The notes under the pieces: generated by a model
The model's database searches: none
What the model was told of the DNA's origin: nothing
The model's input: only the letters and a program-made list of their open reading frames with translations
Position numbers and translations under genes: made by a program
Assembly: GCF_034702125.1 (NCBI RefSeq)
Contig: NC_085870.1
Location: forward strand, 3,391,571 to 3,455,570
Reading direction: 5' to 3'
Length of the DNA stretch: 64,000 nt
Source: Engraulis encrasicolus
Lineage: Eukaryota; Chordata; Actinopteri; Clupeiformes; Engraulidae
Shown: piece after piece, positions 44,960 to 57,047 of the stretch
How positions within the stretch are numbered: the first letter of the stretch is position 1
How the letters are laid out: each line of letters begins with the position of its first letter

Positions 44960-46377
44960 AAAAAAAAAACCTTGTGGAAATTTGGCTGAAATAGGGCCCC
45001 GATTAAATTACATCCGTGTGCCCTTTGCGCGTCCTTGCAACAGAAACAGGGGGGGAGAGGAGAGAGAGACAAAGTGGCCGTGATGCAGCAAGTAATTACT
45101 ATCCATATGGAAGTCACACTCCTCCTCAATGTGCTTAGCTGTGGCAATTTATTTAGCCTTTTTCCATCTAAAGACCATCTTTATACCTATAGCTTAAGGG
45201 CCCCATTTAAATGAAGGCAATAACAGCATGGCTGGACTTTTCAGCGGATGCTGACTAAGACAGACCATGGGCTTTGTGGAGGAGCTGCCTGGAGGAGCAG
45301 GAAGATTATTTTGTTTTTCTTTTTAATGGAAGATGCTACAGGCAGGCTAGATTAGAACATAGAATCTAATGAGCACTCACCGTCAGTGCCACCAGTGTCA
45401 CCAGCTGAGATGGCAAGTTAGAGTTAGACATGACCAGGGTGCGATTTGTCAGAAAACCAGAAGGGGAATAATGTTTCAGATTTCAAGCAATATCGATGGA
45501 GTTACATTAAGCTATGATCAAAATCATGTAGAGAAAAAGTGACAATATGAATCCCCCCCCCCCAACAAATCATACCCTGGACATGACTAATCATTTGTTT
45601 GAGTCACTTGAGGTTCTGCATCTGCCCCTAACATTCAGCAAGACTCTGCGTTAACCTCAACAGCCACCTGTCTGCAAGGAACTACAAGTAATACCTGCAT
45701 CATCCATGCTTTTAATCCGTTTTGTTGTTGGGTATTTATCCAGGTATCCGTAATACAGTAAATCTGTTTTTTTTTTTTACTCCAAATGAAACGGTGCAGC
45801 AGGAAGGCACTTTAAAAAGGCAGGAAAATATCTTCCCTTCAGCGTACAATTTCATGCTTTGGTAAATGTGTCATGGTCATTAAACCTCTTAATTTGATCA
45901 TACCGTGAGGGGAAAAGAACTGATGTTTCTGATGCCTACCGCAGAATGTGTTCAAACTAAAGAGACATTTATCTGGCTATAATGACACGTTTAGCTTGTT
46001 AAGCACTTCACATGGGATTCTGCAAACACAAAATCAAGAGTTAACATCCCCCCAGCATTTCACAAGTGCCTAAAGTGGCAGGTGATAAAAGCCCTGACAG
46101 CCCTTCCCCATTACAATACCACTATGACTATGCTTTATGTCCTAATGAACAACACAAAGCGCCACAAAACAAGATGGAGTGGCATTTATTTACATACTTT
46201 GGAACGGCATCAATAATGTGAAAACAGTGGAGTCTGATTTGAGGATATAATCTCCAATGACATGTAATTGTGGTAATTGCCCGTGTGGTTTAGGTCGCCG
46301 TCAGCTTGTTAGCGCGCGGCGCAGGCTGGTATTGATGTGCGACTGCGAGAATAATAACGTGTAGGCCTAGTGTAGCA
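44960..46377. other. Repeat-poor intergenic sequence between tmem74b and psmf1
   Basis: No ORF of interest and no recognised transposon, unlike the surrounding DNA. It contains AT-rich blocks with TTAATTA/TAATTA-like cores and is a candidate for conserved regulatory sequence. This is inferred from the lack of repeats only. Confidence 0.3.
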
Positions 46378-46720
46378 CAGTGTTTCTCAACAGGGGTGCT
46401 GCGGGCCCCCCTCAGAGGTGCCGCGGAAACATGGCTCATAAATAAATTATGTAATATAATACAGATTTGACTAAATTGATAAGGTAATGCTAGTCAGTGG
46501 AATCTTTCATCTGCCATTTATGCACAGTAAAGTAAATATAGGTCGCCCCAGTCAGCTGCAACTTCGAACGTAGGTCGTGTGATGTCCCCAAACGTGTTAC
46601 TTTTCTAAGGTTGTGTGGTATCGGATGCGATGCCATGTTACGGCTTGTTGGTTTGGGGTGCCTTGACATTTTTCATGAATTGAAAGGGTGCCTCGCCTAA
46701 AAAAAGGTTGAGAAACACTG
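46378..46720. mobile_element. hAT-like MITE
   Basis: The ends cagtgtttctcaac and gttgagaaacactg are perfect inverted repeats. Flanks gtgtagca and gtgtagcg match at 7 of 8. Confidence 0.92.
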
Positions 46721-47031
46721 GTGTAGCGGGCGGCTTCATCTCAGCACATGGCCCTTTTTATCTCTGGCTACCACATGCTGCCGCTCATCGCCGGCGCTCG
46801 TTTATGGCAGTTGCAGATAAATCATGCATTTCTGCCCTTTTCCTTCCCTTCTCTTTTAGCGGCGCGCCTAATCAGTCTCACGGCACCTTTCAAATATCTA
46901 AATGCCATTAGCTTGTATTGGTTCTGCTTTCTTGTGGTGGAGGGACTTCGGGGGGGCACTGTAAACCACTGTTTATGCTGGGGGCAGTCTCATGTCCCAT
47001 TTCCACCCTTCTCACACACACATACTGTAGA

Positions 47032-47230
47032 CAGGGTTGCCAGATGAGGCTGATGATTTCCAGCCCGAAAAATGCTCAAAACTCACCAAGAAGCAGAAAA
47101 TCCCGCCCAATTCTATTGATTTCTATGGCAAAAATTGGGCCGGGTTTTTCTGCTAAATGCCATTTTTACCCGCACACGGCCATCCTAAGCAGCCCAATTG
47201 GGCGGGAAACAGCCCAATCTGGCAACACTG
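47032..47230. mobile_element. hAT-like MITE, family F copy 1
   Basis: The ends cagggttgccagatg and atctggcaacactg are inverted. A perfect duplication actgtaga lies at 47024-47031 and 47231-47238. Confidence 0.93.
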
Positions 47231-48158
47231 ACTGTAGATGTGAACAGAACAGGACAGAACACCCAGCTTGCAGTAAATCTCTTGCTCATAACCAATGAAG
47301 CGCTGAGTATTCTGTGAATGCCTGTTCCCTCCACCACCCCCTCTGCACACTCGGTCTCCCTGTAAATTATTACGTAAAATAAAACAACTTTTGACATTTT
47401 GGTGCAATTCATTTTTGTTTATGGGGCATTTTGTTGAAATATTCAGTGGTGTTCAGTCAGTGTGGGACAGAATAGAGGTTTCACCAGCCAGTGTTCAAGT
47501 TTCATAAAACACAGGAGCGTAAAATGATGAGAAATGGATTAGTCCTTTATTTGGAAACAAGGACAACAAAAATATAGAATGGTCAGATTTAACAGCAGAA
47601 AAAAACACTTTACAAGTCATGGTCAATTTGTAGAATGTGTAGACTAATAAATTAAGATTTTGAACAATATAGAAAGTGCTGAGCAAGGAATAAGCTCTAC
47701 TGCAACAGCAAATAGCTCTTTAAGATGTGCACAAATGCACAATACACAAATACGTGTCACTGAGCTTGCATCTCAATCTCTATAACCTTGACTAGGATAT
47801 GATGACAGCCGGGCAATCATATGCCCATCAGAATGCGAGGGAGCAAAGGCAGAATGAGACAGCCAATCAAAGCTGTTGTGTAGAACATTTTAGCATCACC
47901 TATCTAGTCTGTTAGAAGAATCTGACAATTATGATAGATGACTCTGTTTCACGTTTCATTACGCTTGTGGACTTAAGAAAGAAAAAAAGGAACTTGAAAA
48001 CCCCACCGTTCCCCTTGTCAAAACATATCCAAATAATTGTCTTTCATGGGAGAGATTATTCTAACATCTTCACAAGATTTGCACACCCCTTTTGTCCTAC
48101 ACTGCTTTCAGCATTTCCACCACACACCACAAAAAAACAGGACAGGACAGAACAGAGT

Positions 48159-48160
<2 letters not shown>

Positions 48161-48217
<57 letters not shown>
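48161..48217. repeat. (GT)n microsatellite
   Basis: About 57 bp of GT, about 200 bp past the psmf1 stop codon. Confidence 0.95.
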
Positions 48218-48219
<2 letters not shown>

Positions 48220-48421
48220 GGGGAGTGTATCAGAGGATTCTATTGCATCATTCCGCTGTTAGTGCAGATGCGTTTTTAGTGAGTTGGGTTTTCTTACACG
48301 CCACCATTAGAGCCACACTGCCGGCTGTCACAGCTGTTATGTTACGATGTCTCCTGACGTCCCGAGAAGAGAAGGTTGCGCTGCGCTGCGGAGACGAGAG
48401 CACCAGGAAATGTTCTTCCTT

Positions 48422-48473
48422 TCACATGAACATGTCGTCATAACCCGGTGGCGGCATGTGATCCGGATCTGGG
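48422..48473 (-). CDS. psmf1: psmf1 terminal coding exon
   Basis: The acceptor is gtgtgtttcag. The split Gly is completed, then PDPDHMPPPGYDDMFM and TGA (bases 48424-48422). This matches the PI31 end apart from the last residues (MFM in place of MYL). Confidence 0.92.
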
Positions 48474-51400
48474 CTGAAACACACACAAACAAAAAGCAAA
48501 CAAAAAAACATGTATTTATACTGTATGTCACCTAGCTGATTAGGGATGCGAAAACGTTCAAAAATCTTAACCGGCTACTGACACCCATTAACTGGTGGTT
48601 AACCAGTAACCTTAAATGATACAACGTTCGCGTGCCTGATATGCACAGCACTGATTTATTTTTCGTTTTTTTTTTTCACATAAGTCTTTTTTTTTGCTGT
48701 GCAGACAGGACCCGTCATATCCAGCCAGTGTTGCCAGATGGAAAATGCTGAATTATCGTACTAAAACCTCAAAATTATAGTTTTTGGAGGCTGTTTGAGA
48801 GGAAACAATTATTATATTAATTATTATTATTATTATAACCGGTTAACCGGTGGCAGAAAAATGTAACCGGTTAATGTTGATCCGGTCGACTATCGGTTAA
48901 ACGGCTACCGGTTAATATCCCTATAGCTGATGCTTTTGTGCAGAGTTGTATGCCATGATTCAGGTACTGGCTCAGGTCTCCTGCAGCAGTGTTACTTAGA
49001 CGCAATGCTCAAGGGCACGCTCTGTCGGGGACCCGGGTGCCTACCTGAGAGAGTTGCTGTCTCCCTTCCCACCACACCATGAATCAAACCTGCTCAGTGG
49101 TGTAGTCTACTTTTTTATGGTGGGTATACTGTATATTTGAGCATTTTTTGAAGTGGGTATAATGTATATATTTGTGCAATTCAAAACAATGGATCAATCA
49201 ATATTAAGTGGGTATACTGAAATCCCTGAAATTTGGAAGTGGGGATACTCCGTATACCTGCGTTCTACGTAGACTACACCACTGAACCTGCTACTCCACC
49301 AAGAGACCAGCTCCTCAAACCTGCTACTCCACAAGAGACCAGCTCCTCAAACCTGCTACTCCACAAGAGACCAGCTCCTCAAACCTGCCACTCTCCACAA
49401 GAGACCAGCTCCTCAAACCTGCTACTCCACAAGAGACCAGCTCCTCAAACCTGCTACTCCACAAGAGACCAGCTCCTCAAACCTGCTACTCCACAAGAGA
49501 CCAGCTCCTCAAACCTGCTACTCCACAAGAGACCAGCTCCTCAAACCTGCTACTCTACACAAGAGACCAGCTCCTCATCTATTGGCAGAGGTGTGAAAAA
49601 TGTAAGTAGAAGTAAAAAAGTACGGTAACACTTTATTTTAGGGATACATCTATTAGCACTAATACATACAATGTCCCTGTATAAGTAACTTGTAAGGCAT
49701 GTACTAAGCAAAATCAAACATTTGTTAGGCATGTATTCACAAATGTCTTGTTCATGCACAATAAGGGATTTATTACCAATTTAACCTTGAGTAAGGACCT
49801 AGTAGGCCTTAGCGTTTGCTTAGTACATGCCTTACAAGTTACTTATGCAGGCATTAACATTGTATTTATTAGTGTTAATAGATGTATCCCTAAAATAAAG
49901 TGTTACCAAAGTTTTAGTACTGGTGCAGGTCTCCTGGTCATCCTTTATCTCACCCTCTCCTGTGTGGTTAGACGCAATACTCAAGGAGAAAGAATTGTAA
50001 ATAAGCGCACAGGAGAGAGCATGCTTTCTTCCCACCACTGGTATCAAACGTAATCCAACCTGCCACTCTCACATAGCAAGAATTTCTGATCTAATAGACC
50101 TGAGCTACAGTTAGTTACGTAAGTGCAAGTAGTAGTCACCTAGGATCTGTCACATCAAGTGGAGCTGCCAACCGTTTGTCATGTTTCATTTGATCAGTTA
50201 TGAGTCTGTCTGTAGACGACGTAGCCACGTAGCTCCGTACAGCACTTCACTTCACAGCGGCTAGTCAGGTAATGACAGGGAGGGAAATAAGCCCCGCTGG
50301 CAGGAGCATGACAGCTGTGCCATTACCACACCACTACACTTAAATATTATATCTGTGCTGCTGAAGCCAGAACACAAATCGGCCATCAGCAAGGCCTGAG
50401 AGAGAAACGCTATCCCCAGTTGAACCACTACACAGTGACGTCTCGTACGGTAGGAGAGGCATATGAGTGTGTGAGTAAATAGATCTCGGTTGGCTTGACT
50501 CCAAGCTAGGGCTGCACAATTAATCGAAAATAATCGAAAATTGTGATAAAATTGTGATATCGAAGTTGTGATTTTAATCGTGATTTAATCGTGGGAATAG
50601 TGACCTACCTTCGAGAGCGTCCTTGAAGCCAGAACATACTGACAGGCTGATATTTCTCGCCAGAAATCTGTCCACCTACGTTTCATGCTATTGCCTTTAC
50701 ATAATTATTACAATTCATTACAATTCATTCTATTTTGTTGAGTTGTAAGTTATTCAACTGGAGACGCACCACACGGAAGAGCGCGGTGTATCCGAACTAC
50801 CAGTTATTTGGAGTTTGAGTGTCTGTCATGTGCTAAATGTACTACTTACCCGGGTCGGTGTCGTCCCACGGGCCCGAAGGGGTCAAAGCGAGCTCCAGGG
50901 GGCACGGCCCCGGGGGGCAGCACGCCAGGTATCCCACCGGACGGGTCGAACCCGGAGCGGGGAAAGCCGGCCCGCAGCGGGTCCACGATCATCCCTCCTC
51001 CACCCCCATGCCCCCTGTGTGGAGAGGAGACCATGTGAGACATTAGCACTTTTATTTTATTTATTTACGGGGAGTGCCTCTTGAGATGTGACATCTAATT
51101 TTCAATAGGGTACCCTTAAATCTGGACAATTCAAACAATACAAGACAATACATTACAGCACTATACGTACATTCATTCACTCACATTCACACACGTTCAA
51201 TCCACAGCCTCCTCACCCCCCCTCCCCTACAACCCCTTTAATACTGTGTTCTTTGTAATAGATAGGACAAGTGCATTGCGTATAGGCAGTAAAATAGATA
51301 ATAAAAAATTAAAATAAAAGACATGAAATTAAAACAGGAGATCAAAGAGCCAGAATCCAAGAAGGCATAATAAAAGGAAACAGAGAGTCATTGCAAACTG

Positions 51401-52362
51401 GGAGTGCATACCAACCTGGACTCAGTAAGACTATGAGCTTGCAGGAATAACAACAAGAAAAGTTAATTTGAGTTGCAACAATATTAGTGAAAAACACACT
51501 TCCCAGTCTCATCTCGCGCACATTTCAATTTCTTTTTTGCCAGGCCAGGGTCAAAATGTTAAGTTCATGTAAGGCAAGGAAGATCCACCACACACACACT
51601 GATGAGCTCCCTTTTAGTCCTTTTTTATGTTATATTCGTGACGTTTTGGGCCACCACCACCACCACCTGGAACTCCATTAATAATAAAAAAGGATTAAAA
51701 AGGAGCTCATGAGTGTGCGGGCGGGTCTTCTTTGCCTTCCAGGGAGACACTGACACTTCAGCATCCAAACTAAAGCACAAGTTACGCCACAGATGCAATA
51801 CATGAATAAAAAATGACTGGATGGTAGAGTCAATGTTTGCCATGCACGGGCTGGATTTGGCCCGCAGGCCTTGGTTTGGAGACCAACGGTGTGGAGTCCG
51901 AGTTACTATTTGCATTACAACACAGGTAATACCAGTGACCATCAATGTAACAATACAACAACACATTTCACTGGGTGTTTGAAGTTTCTCAAGGGGAACC
52001 AATTGAGGCAGGGACATCCATTTTTTTTTGGGGGGGGGGGTCAGCCTTTATTGGTTTTTGTGAGACAGGACAGTGGAGGGGAGACAGGAAGTGAGCTGGG
52101 AGAGAGAGATAGGGAAGGACCGGCAAAGGACCCGGACCGGGATTCGAACCTGGGTCGGCCGAGTGGTAAACGTGTGTCCTACCACGGTAGGGCCTATATC
52201 CATGATATCCTTGTGTAACATAACCACAAATGAAAACGAACACCTGTCCCCCCCCCACAAACACACACACAGACCCTTTTATAATGAAGTTGTTTAAAAA
52301 AAATGTTTCTTACCCAAATGGGTCAAGATCCGCTCTTCCTGCAGCAAACGGAGACATTGGGT
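48422..52362 (-). CDS. psmf1: PSMF1 (proteasome inhibitor PI31), last three coding exons, partial
   Basis: Three - strand exons (52362-52314, 51014-50850, 48473-48422) join in phase to 87 codons plus a split first codon and a TGA. PI31 binds the 20S proteasome and inhibits it in vitro; it also dimerises with FBXO7. Seen here is only its Pro/Gly-rich C-terminal part: DLDPFG, then GGMIVDPLRAGFPRSGFDPS, LPPGAVPPGARFDPFGPVG, and PDPDHMPPPGYDDMFM at the end. These blocks are diagnostic of PI31. The N-terminal FP domain exons were not found up to base 64000. The terminal tripeptide is Met-Phe-Met, where mammalian PI31 has a Tyr in its HbYX motif. The introns hold MITEs, a minisatellite and a reversed SINE. 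Confidence 0.93.
48541..48923. mobile_element. hAT-like MITE just beside the last psmf1 exon
   Basis: The ends tagggatgcgaaaacgtt and cggttaatatcccta are inverted. A perfect duplication tagctgat lies at 48533-48540 and 48924-48931. A fragment of family F (cagtgttgccagatgg, at 48727) is inserted inside. Confidence 0.9.
49095..49284. mobile_element. hAT-like MITE, family B, inserted at a minisatellite edge
   Basis: The ends cagtggtgtagtctac and gtagactacaccactg are inverted. A perfect duplication aacctgct lies at 49087-49094 and 49285-49292; this octamer is the start of the adjoining minisatellite unit. Confidence 0.93.
49285..49578. repeat. Minisatellite, ~32-bp unit, about nine copies
   Basis: The unit aacctgctactccacaagag followed by accagctcctca is repeated with very few changes. 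Confidence 0.95.
49624..49907. mobile_element. Palindromic MITE, family A copy 2
   Basis: Same family as 4168-4439: the ends ggtaacactttattttaggg and ccctaaaataaagtgttacc are perfect inverted repeats. Confidence 0.9.
50507..50752. mobile_element. hAT-like MITE, family D copy 2, truncated
   Basis: It begins ctagggctgcacaattaatc and is similar, inverted, to 25401-25736 including ttgaagccagaacat. It lacks the second end. Confidence 0.75.
50850..51014 (-). CDS. psmf1: psmf1 coding exon (penultimate)
   Basis: The acceptor is tcctctccacacag and the donor is GACCCGG|gtaagt, phase 2 to 2, 165 bp. It encodes GHGGGGGMIVDPLRAGF and LPPGAVPPGARFDPFGPVG. It is strongly GC-rich compared with its surroundings, as is usual for this exon's Gly/Pro content. 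Confidence 0.95.
52036..52198 (-). mobile_element. tRNA-derived SINE, reverse orientation
   Basis: The - strand contains caggttcgaatccc, a perfect B box, near 52138-52152. The body (cctgtctcacaaaaacc, ataaaggc) resembles the SINEs at 12114 and 12398. Confidence 0.72.
52314..52362 (-). CDS. psmf1: psmf1 coding exon (third from end)
   Basis: The acceptor on the - strand is atcttaggtcag and the donor is CATTTGG|gtaaga, phase 1 to 2, 49 bp. It encodes PMSPFAAGRADLDPF and then a split Gly. The DLDPFG block is a PI31 signature. Confidence 0.88.
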
Positions 52363-52525
52363 CTGACCTAAGATGACACACATTAGCGTTATTGCATAAT
52401 CGTGCAACTACATAACACATTTAATGTCCTTCACCCACTTTACAACAGTGCATGACGGAGAGAGGAGCACGTGCCCTGTGAGCTATTATGGCTGAAGCAC
52501 GCGTACGCACATCACTCAGGGAGGG

Positions 52526-52526
<1 letters not shown>

Positions 52527-52590
<64 letters not shown>
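52527..52590. repeat. (GT)n microsatellite
   Basis: About 64 bp of GT followed by a G run. Confidence 0.95.
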
Positions 52591-52592
<2 letters not shown>

Positions 52593-52943
52593 GGGGGGGG
52601 GGTGTTGTTAACAAAGTTGATGGTCCTTAGAAGACGCCGCTCGCTCGCTGCTTTTAAGTTAATCACGAGCCGCCCTGGTACAGCCATCACTCCAGGGAAA
52701 AACATTAACGGGATCAGGTTGGTTGGTGCCATTGATGTGATGTGCCTTAAGAGGATACTTTCAGCTATGGCAAATGAAGGGAGGGAACTCGCAACATTCA
52801 TCAATCAAACGCAGGCTGTCCCGAGTCCCAACCGACTGGAGAAGATGGAGGATTACAGGCAACAGCCCCCAGAAATGTGGAGGCATGTCACTTTCATGTC
52901 ATAGCCCTTTGATGCCACATTAAAGGACACAGTTTACATACAT

Positions 52944-53130
52944 CAGTGTTTCCCCCAGATTTCTTCTTAGTCTAGGTGGTGGGGCGTTAAAAGTGTATTT
53001 TTTGGCTAAGCACCTTTAGAAATTACATAAACAACATGAAATCTTTATCTTTTTAGGGGCCTAGTCAAGGTGGTAGGTGTTTCCTGTCAAGGTAGCCGCC
53101 TTAGCAATTAAGTCCTGGGAGAAACGCTTT
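52944..53130. mobile_element. hAT-like MITE, short
   Basis: It starts cagtgtttcccccag and ends cctgggagaaacgcttt (imperfect inverted repeats). The duplication acatacat lies at 52936-52943 and 53131-53138. Confidence 0.8.
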
Positions 53131-53413
53131 ACATACATACACGCCGGTACAGACAAGAATAAACACATAGAACCAGTGAAGCGGAGGGTACCCAGTGTAT
53201 GTATGTACTGTGTGCATGTATGTATGCAATGTATTTAGGAATGTAGTATTAATGTAATCAAAACAAAACTTTTTATAGGACTTTGTATTATTCATGTAAC
53301 GTGAAGGCATTGCCACTACGGTATCTAAAACCATTTTGACTGGGCTGTGTGGTTACTTTTAAGGCATTTTCTCCCTCAGTTTCTATGTTCCCACAGATAC
53401 TATGCACACCTTT

Positions 53414-53693
53414 GTTACATCCCAATATGCGACCTTGCCTCCTCCACTTGCTTCTCGTCATGATGACATCACTGACAACAGCATTATATTTCAATATCTT
53501 GCAAAAGCTCAATTGTAAAGTCTTTTTCTCATTTGCAATTGGGATGGTGAATGAAAAACAGTCCCTCAAAAGTTGTTGTGGCGAGGCTGACAGCTGGGAA
53601 ACTTTATCGTTTTCTCCACGGAGGAGGGGCCAGGAGGCGGGACGAGGAGACAAGCACAAGTGGAGGAGGCAAGGACACATATTGGGATGTACA
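53414..53693. mobile_element. Palindromic MITE, family E copy 4
   Basis: The ends ttacatcccaatatgcgacc and acatattgggatgtac are inverted. The interior is almost identical to 41880-42120. Confidence 0.87.
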
Positions 53694-54046
53694 CCCTGCC
53701 TTATATAGACCAGAGTGTCAGAAGTAAGCTAGGCCCCAGGCTCAGCTTCATGATATTATATTAAAAAGTGGCACTGTCTGGTATAACCTTCTCCATCCTG
53801 AGGAAATGTAGGACGAAAAGAAAGAGCTCAGAAGTTGCCAGCCCTTGCACTTCCAACCATCTGCGTAATGTAGAGATTTCTTCGCCCAGACCAAGAGGCA
53901 TGATATGATATGTTTGTGCTTTTTTCCCTAAGTAAGCATCATTTAATCTTTAACCTGGTACCGTCTCGCTCGCTAAATGTGCAAGCTCAGTGTTAGCCGC
54001 CCGTGACATTTTGTCTGCAGCTGCCTCCCGCCACCTCACTGGCCCT

Positions 54047-54098
54047 GAGAGAGAGAGAGACAATGAGAAAGAGAGAGAGAGAATGACAATGAACTAAG

Positions 54099-54165
<67 letters not shown>

Positions 54166-54184
54166 AGAGAGAGAGAGAGAGAGA
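54047..54184. repeat. (GA)n microsatellite
   Basis: GA tracts with two short interruptions. Confidence 0.95.
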
Positions 54185-54256
54185 ATAGCGTTATGTAGTG
54201 ACACAGCAGTAGCAGCCTGAGCAGCAGCAGTCACTGGAGTCATTTTGGGTTCTGAC

Positions 54257-54632
54257 TAGGGATGCACCGATACCACTTTTTGAAAACCGATACAAGTACG
54301 AGTACATTAATGTGTGTACTTGCCGATACCGAGTACCGATACCGATACCTTTTACCACCAAAATACAATGAAAATAAATGCATGGCCTTGTTTTTTTCCA
54401 CCTGTGATATTTTTATTGTCCATTTCCATGTAGATTTAAATGTTAGTAAATGTATGAGGTGGCACTTTTTTTCCATGCTGCTTTCAAGTCCACAGAACGT
54501 GACAAGGTTTTGCATTGTTTTGTGTAATAGCAGTTCCTGGTATCGGCAAGTGCTTGATGAGTACGAGTACGAGTATAATGAGCAGTATCGGGTGCCGATA
54601 CAGATACCAGTATCGGTATCGGTGCATCCCTA
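54257..54632. mobile_element. hAT-like MITE
   Basis: The ends tagggatgcaccgatacc and ggtatcggtgcatcccta are perfect inverted repeats. Flanks gttctgac and gctctgac match at 7 of 8. Confidence 0.93.
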
Positions 54633-54855
54633 GCTCTGACTTATGGTGAGAGAATTCAGCAGGAGAGGCAGAAAAGCCGCGCCAGATGCCTTTCCCCGGG
54701 AATACGGAGTCCAAAACAACAACAACAACAACAACGACACAAAAGCACACAAAAAAATGAAAACAAACAGGATGACGCGGCGGTGGCTGCTGTGTTCACT
54801 GGGCTCAGCAAGTTTGATTAACCAGCTGGCGCCAATCATCCCCAAACCACCCCCC

Positions 54856-54857
<2 letters not shown>

Positions 54858-54950
<93 letters not shown>

Positions 54951-54951
54951 C
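54858..54951. repeat. (CA)n microsatellite
   Basis: CA with two CATA variants. Confidence 0.95.
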
Positions 54952-55267
54952 AGATGAAATGTGTAACAATGTCACAAAGCTCTGTGTCAGTGTTTGCTAC
55001 AAGATATTACACCGCCGCGGCCGCCAGGAGCCAATCCGACCGCTGTCACTGCGATTCTGCCCATACGGTACGCCCGCCAAAGAACAAAGGCACAATAAGA
55101 GCAGATGCGTGTTCATGGGAAGCTACAAACTGCAGTAATGAGGAACAACACGACAATAAAAAAAGAAATAACAAAGGAATTGTGGTGCCATACGGCACAG
55201 TCACACAGACTGGTAGCCCAATGGCAAACATGTTGATGCATCAATCAACAGTAATTGGGCGATATAT

Positions 55268-56496
55268 TATGGCCCGTGTACATCAGGCGCTACCTACGCG
55301 ACCCAGGTAGCTGGGGTGGTTGAAGAAGTTTCGCCATGAATTTGTTTTATTCGCTCTGGACGCGGCACTGACATGTTTGATTCAGCTAATCACATAACGG
55401 CTCTGTCTTGACAGCCTGGGACATTCGTCGATATGAACGTTCCAATTGGTTTTCGCCAAACCGCGTCATAGCGAATTCGCTTAAAGCGATGGTTCGGAGT
55501 AGAATCACCCTAATGCCATTTGAACCGTGACACCCATCCACCTTTACACCCGAAGTGTTTTCTGCCGCAGGCTTACATCAACAGAGTTGCCGTGTTATTC
55601 GATGTTTATTCCGGATAGCTTGACTCAAGCGCATATGGATCCTGGGCACCGTCTCCAAACTTTCCCCACAAAAATAACATGTCATGACACCAAACTTCTA
55701 CAGTATAACAAATGTGGTTTGTACTCACAAAAAGATGAATTTGAAACTTTGTACATAGTCCAGGAGTTTATTAGTAACAACAGGGGACTGTCCACAGCAT
55801 GGCAGGTTTGTGTTTTAGTCCACAGCCAGGATATATGCACGAGTGTGGCATCGTCTTCTATTTATTAAACGTGGTAAAATTTAAATCCGAAGTGGTTAAT
55901 TTCTAGTTGTAGCGCAAGCTGTCTTTTTGAGTTTTCCGCCTTCCGGACTCACGTGTATTTGTTTCCATCAACAAAGTCCCAGCTGGAGGAAGTGACGTCG
56001 ACGGATGTTTAGCAGCAGAAAAGCTAATCGTCTCGTGTGTTGTTACTAATAAACTCCTGGACTATGTACAAAGTTTCAAATTCATCTTTTTGTGAGTACA
56101 AACCACATTTGTTATACTGTAGAAGTTTGGTGTCATGACATGTTATTTTTGTGGGGAAAGTTTGGAGACGGTGCCCAGGATCCATATGCGCTTGAGTCAA
56201 GCTATCCGGAATAAACATCGAATAACACGGCAACTCTGTTGATGTAAGCCTGCGGCAGAAAACACTTCGGGTGTAAAGGTGGATGGGTGTCACGGTTCAA
56301 ATGGCATTAGGGTGATTCTACTCCGAACCATCGCTTTAAGATTAGCTTGAGTTTAATCGTCAAAATTCGCTCTGGTCGCTCAAGAAGCTTCACTCCCGGC
56401 GAATTCGCTCTGGTAGCTTTATTCGCCTTCCCTCCATAGAGAAATAATGACTTCCGCCGCGCAGGTCGCCTAGTTCGCCCTCGATGTACACAGGGC
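55268..56496. mobile_element. Outer inverted-repeat element carrying a nested MITE
   Basis: The ends gcccgtgtacatcaggcg and cgccctcgatgtacacagggc are inverted. Both arms contain gcgaattcgctctgg-type sequence. The inner element at 55486-56335 interrupts it. Confidence 0.7.
55486..56335. mobile_element. TTAA-type element with ~297-bp inverted arms
   Basis: TTAA at 55482-55485 and 56336-56339. Arms 55486-55782 and 56038-56335 are near-identical reverse complements beginning agcgatggttcggagtagaa. The same 85-residue frame appears in each arm and is not a recognised protein. The ~255-bp centre is unique. Confidence 0.9.
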
Positions 56497-56625
56497 TTTA
56501 TACACATCTTCTCCTCATTGTGGAGAATATGGGAACCTGTGACTGGGAGTCTCCAGCGGCTCCAAAACCTTTTCTGCTTGGACTCCCAAGTGGGCAAATT
56601 CAGGCCCAGGGGGCCACATTCAGTC

Positions 56626-57047
56626 TAAGGATAGACCGATATATATATCGGGCCGATCTCGGGCCGATATTTGCACACTTTAAGTGTATCGTATCGGCTA
56701 ATACGCGAGTGGTTTTGGCCGATACGAAATATTTACTATTTTATGTCATTCCAGTTTTTTTTAAAAAGCAATAAGACACTTTATTTTTTTATTACTTGAT
56801 TGTTAGACATTACTTGATCGTTAGAGTGGGTGTTTAAATGTTACAAGTTCTACCTCAATTTGAAAATGTTAAAGGAATATTTATTTTTAACTTGAGACCT
56901 GGAATATTTGTCATTTTTTAACCTTCTTTTTTAACCCATATCGGCCCCAAATATCGGGTATTGGAAATCGGGTATCAGCCAAGGGTGTTGAAAAAAAAAA
57001 ATCGGTATCGCATCGGCCATTAAAATACCTGTATCGGTCGACCCCTA
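56626..57047. mobile_element. hAT-like MITE nested in an older repeat
   Basis: The ends taaggatagaccgatat and gtatcggtcgacccccta-like sequence are inverted. A perfect duplication attcagtc lies at 56618-56625 and 57048-57055. Confidence 0.88.

Noticed and set aside
54484..54750. Possible further psmf1 exon (frame with SVFPGKGIWRGFSASPAEF)
   Set aside because: No PI31 motif, no suitable splice sites and a phase that does not fit the exon at 52314.
55527..56293. Paired 85-90 codon ORFs as duplicated genes
   Set aside because: They are the two arms of a TTAA-type inverted-repeat element and match no known protein.
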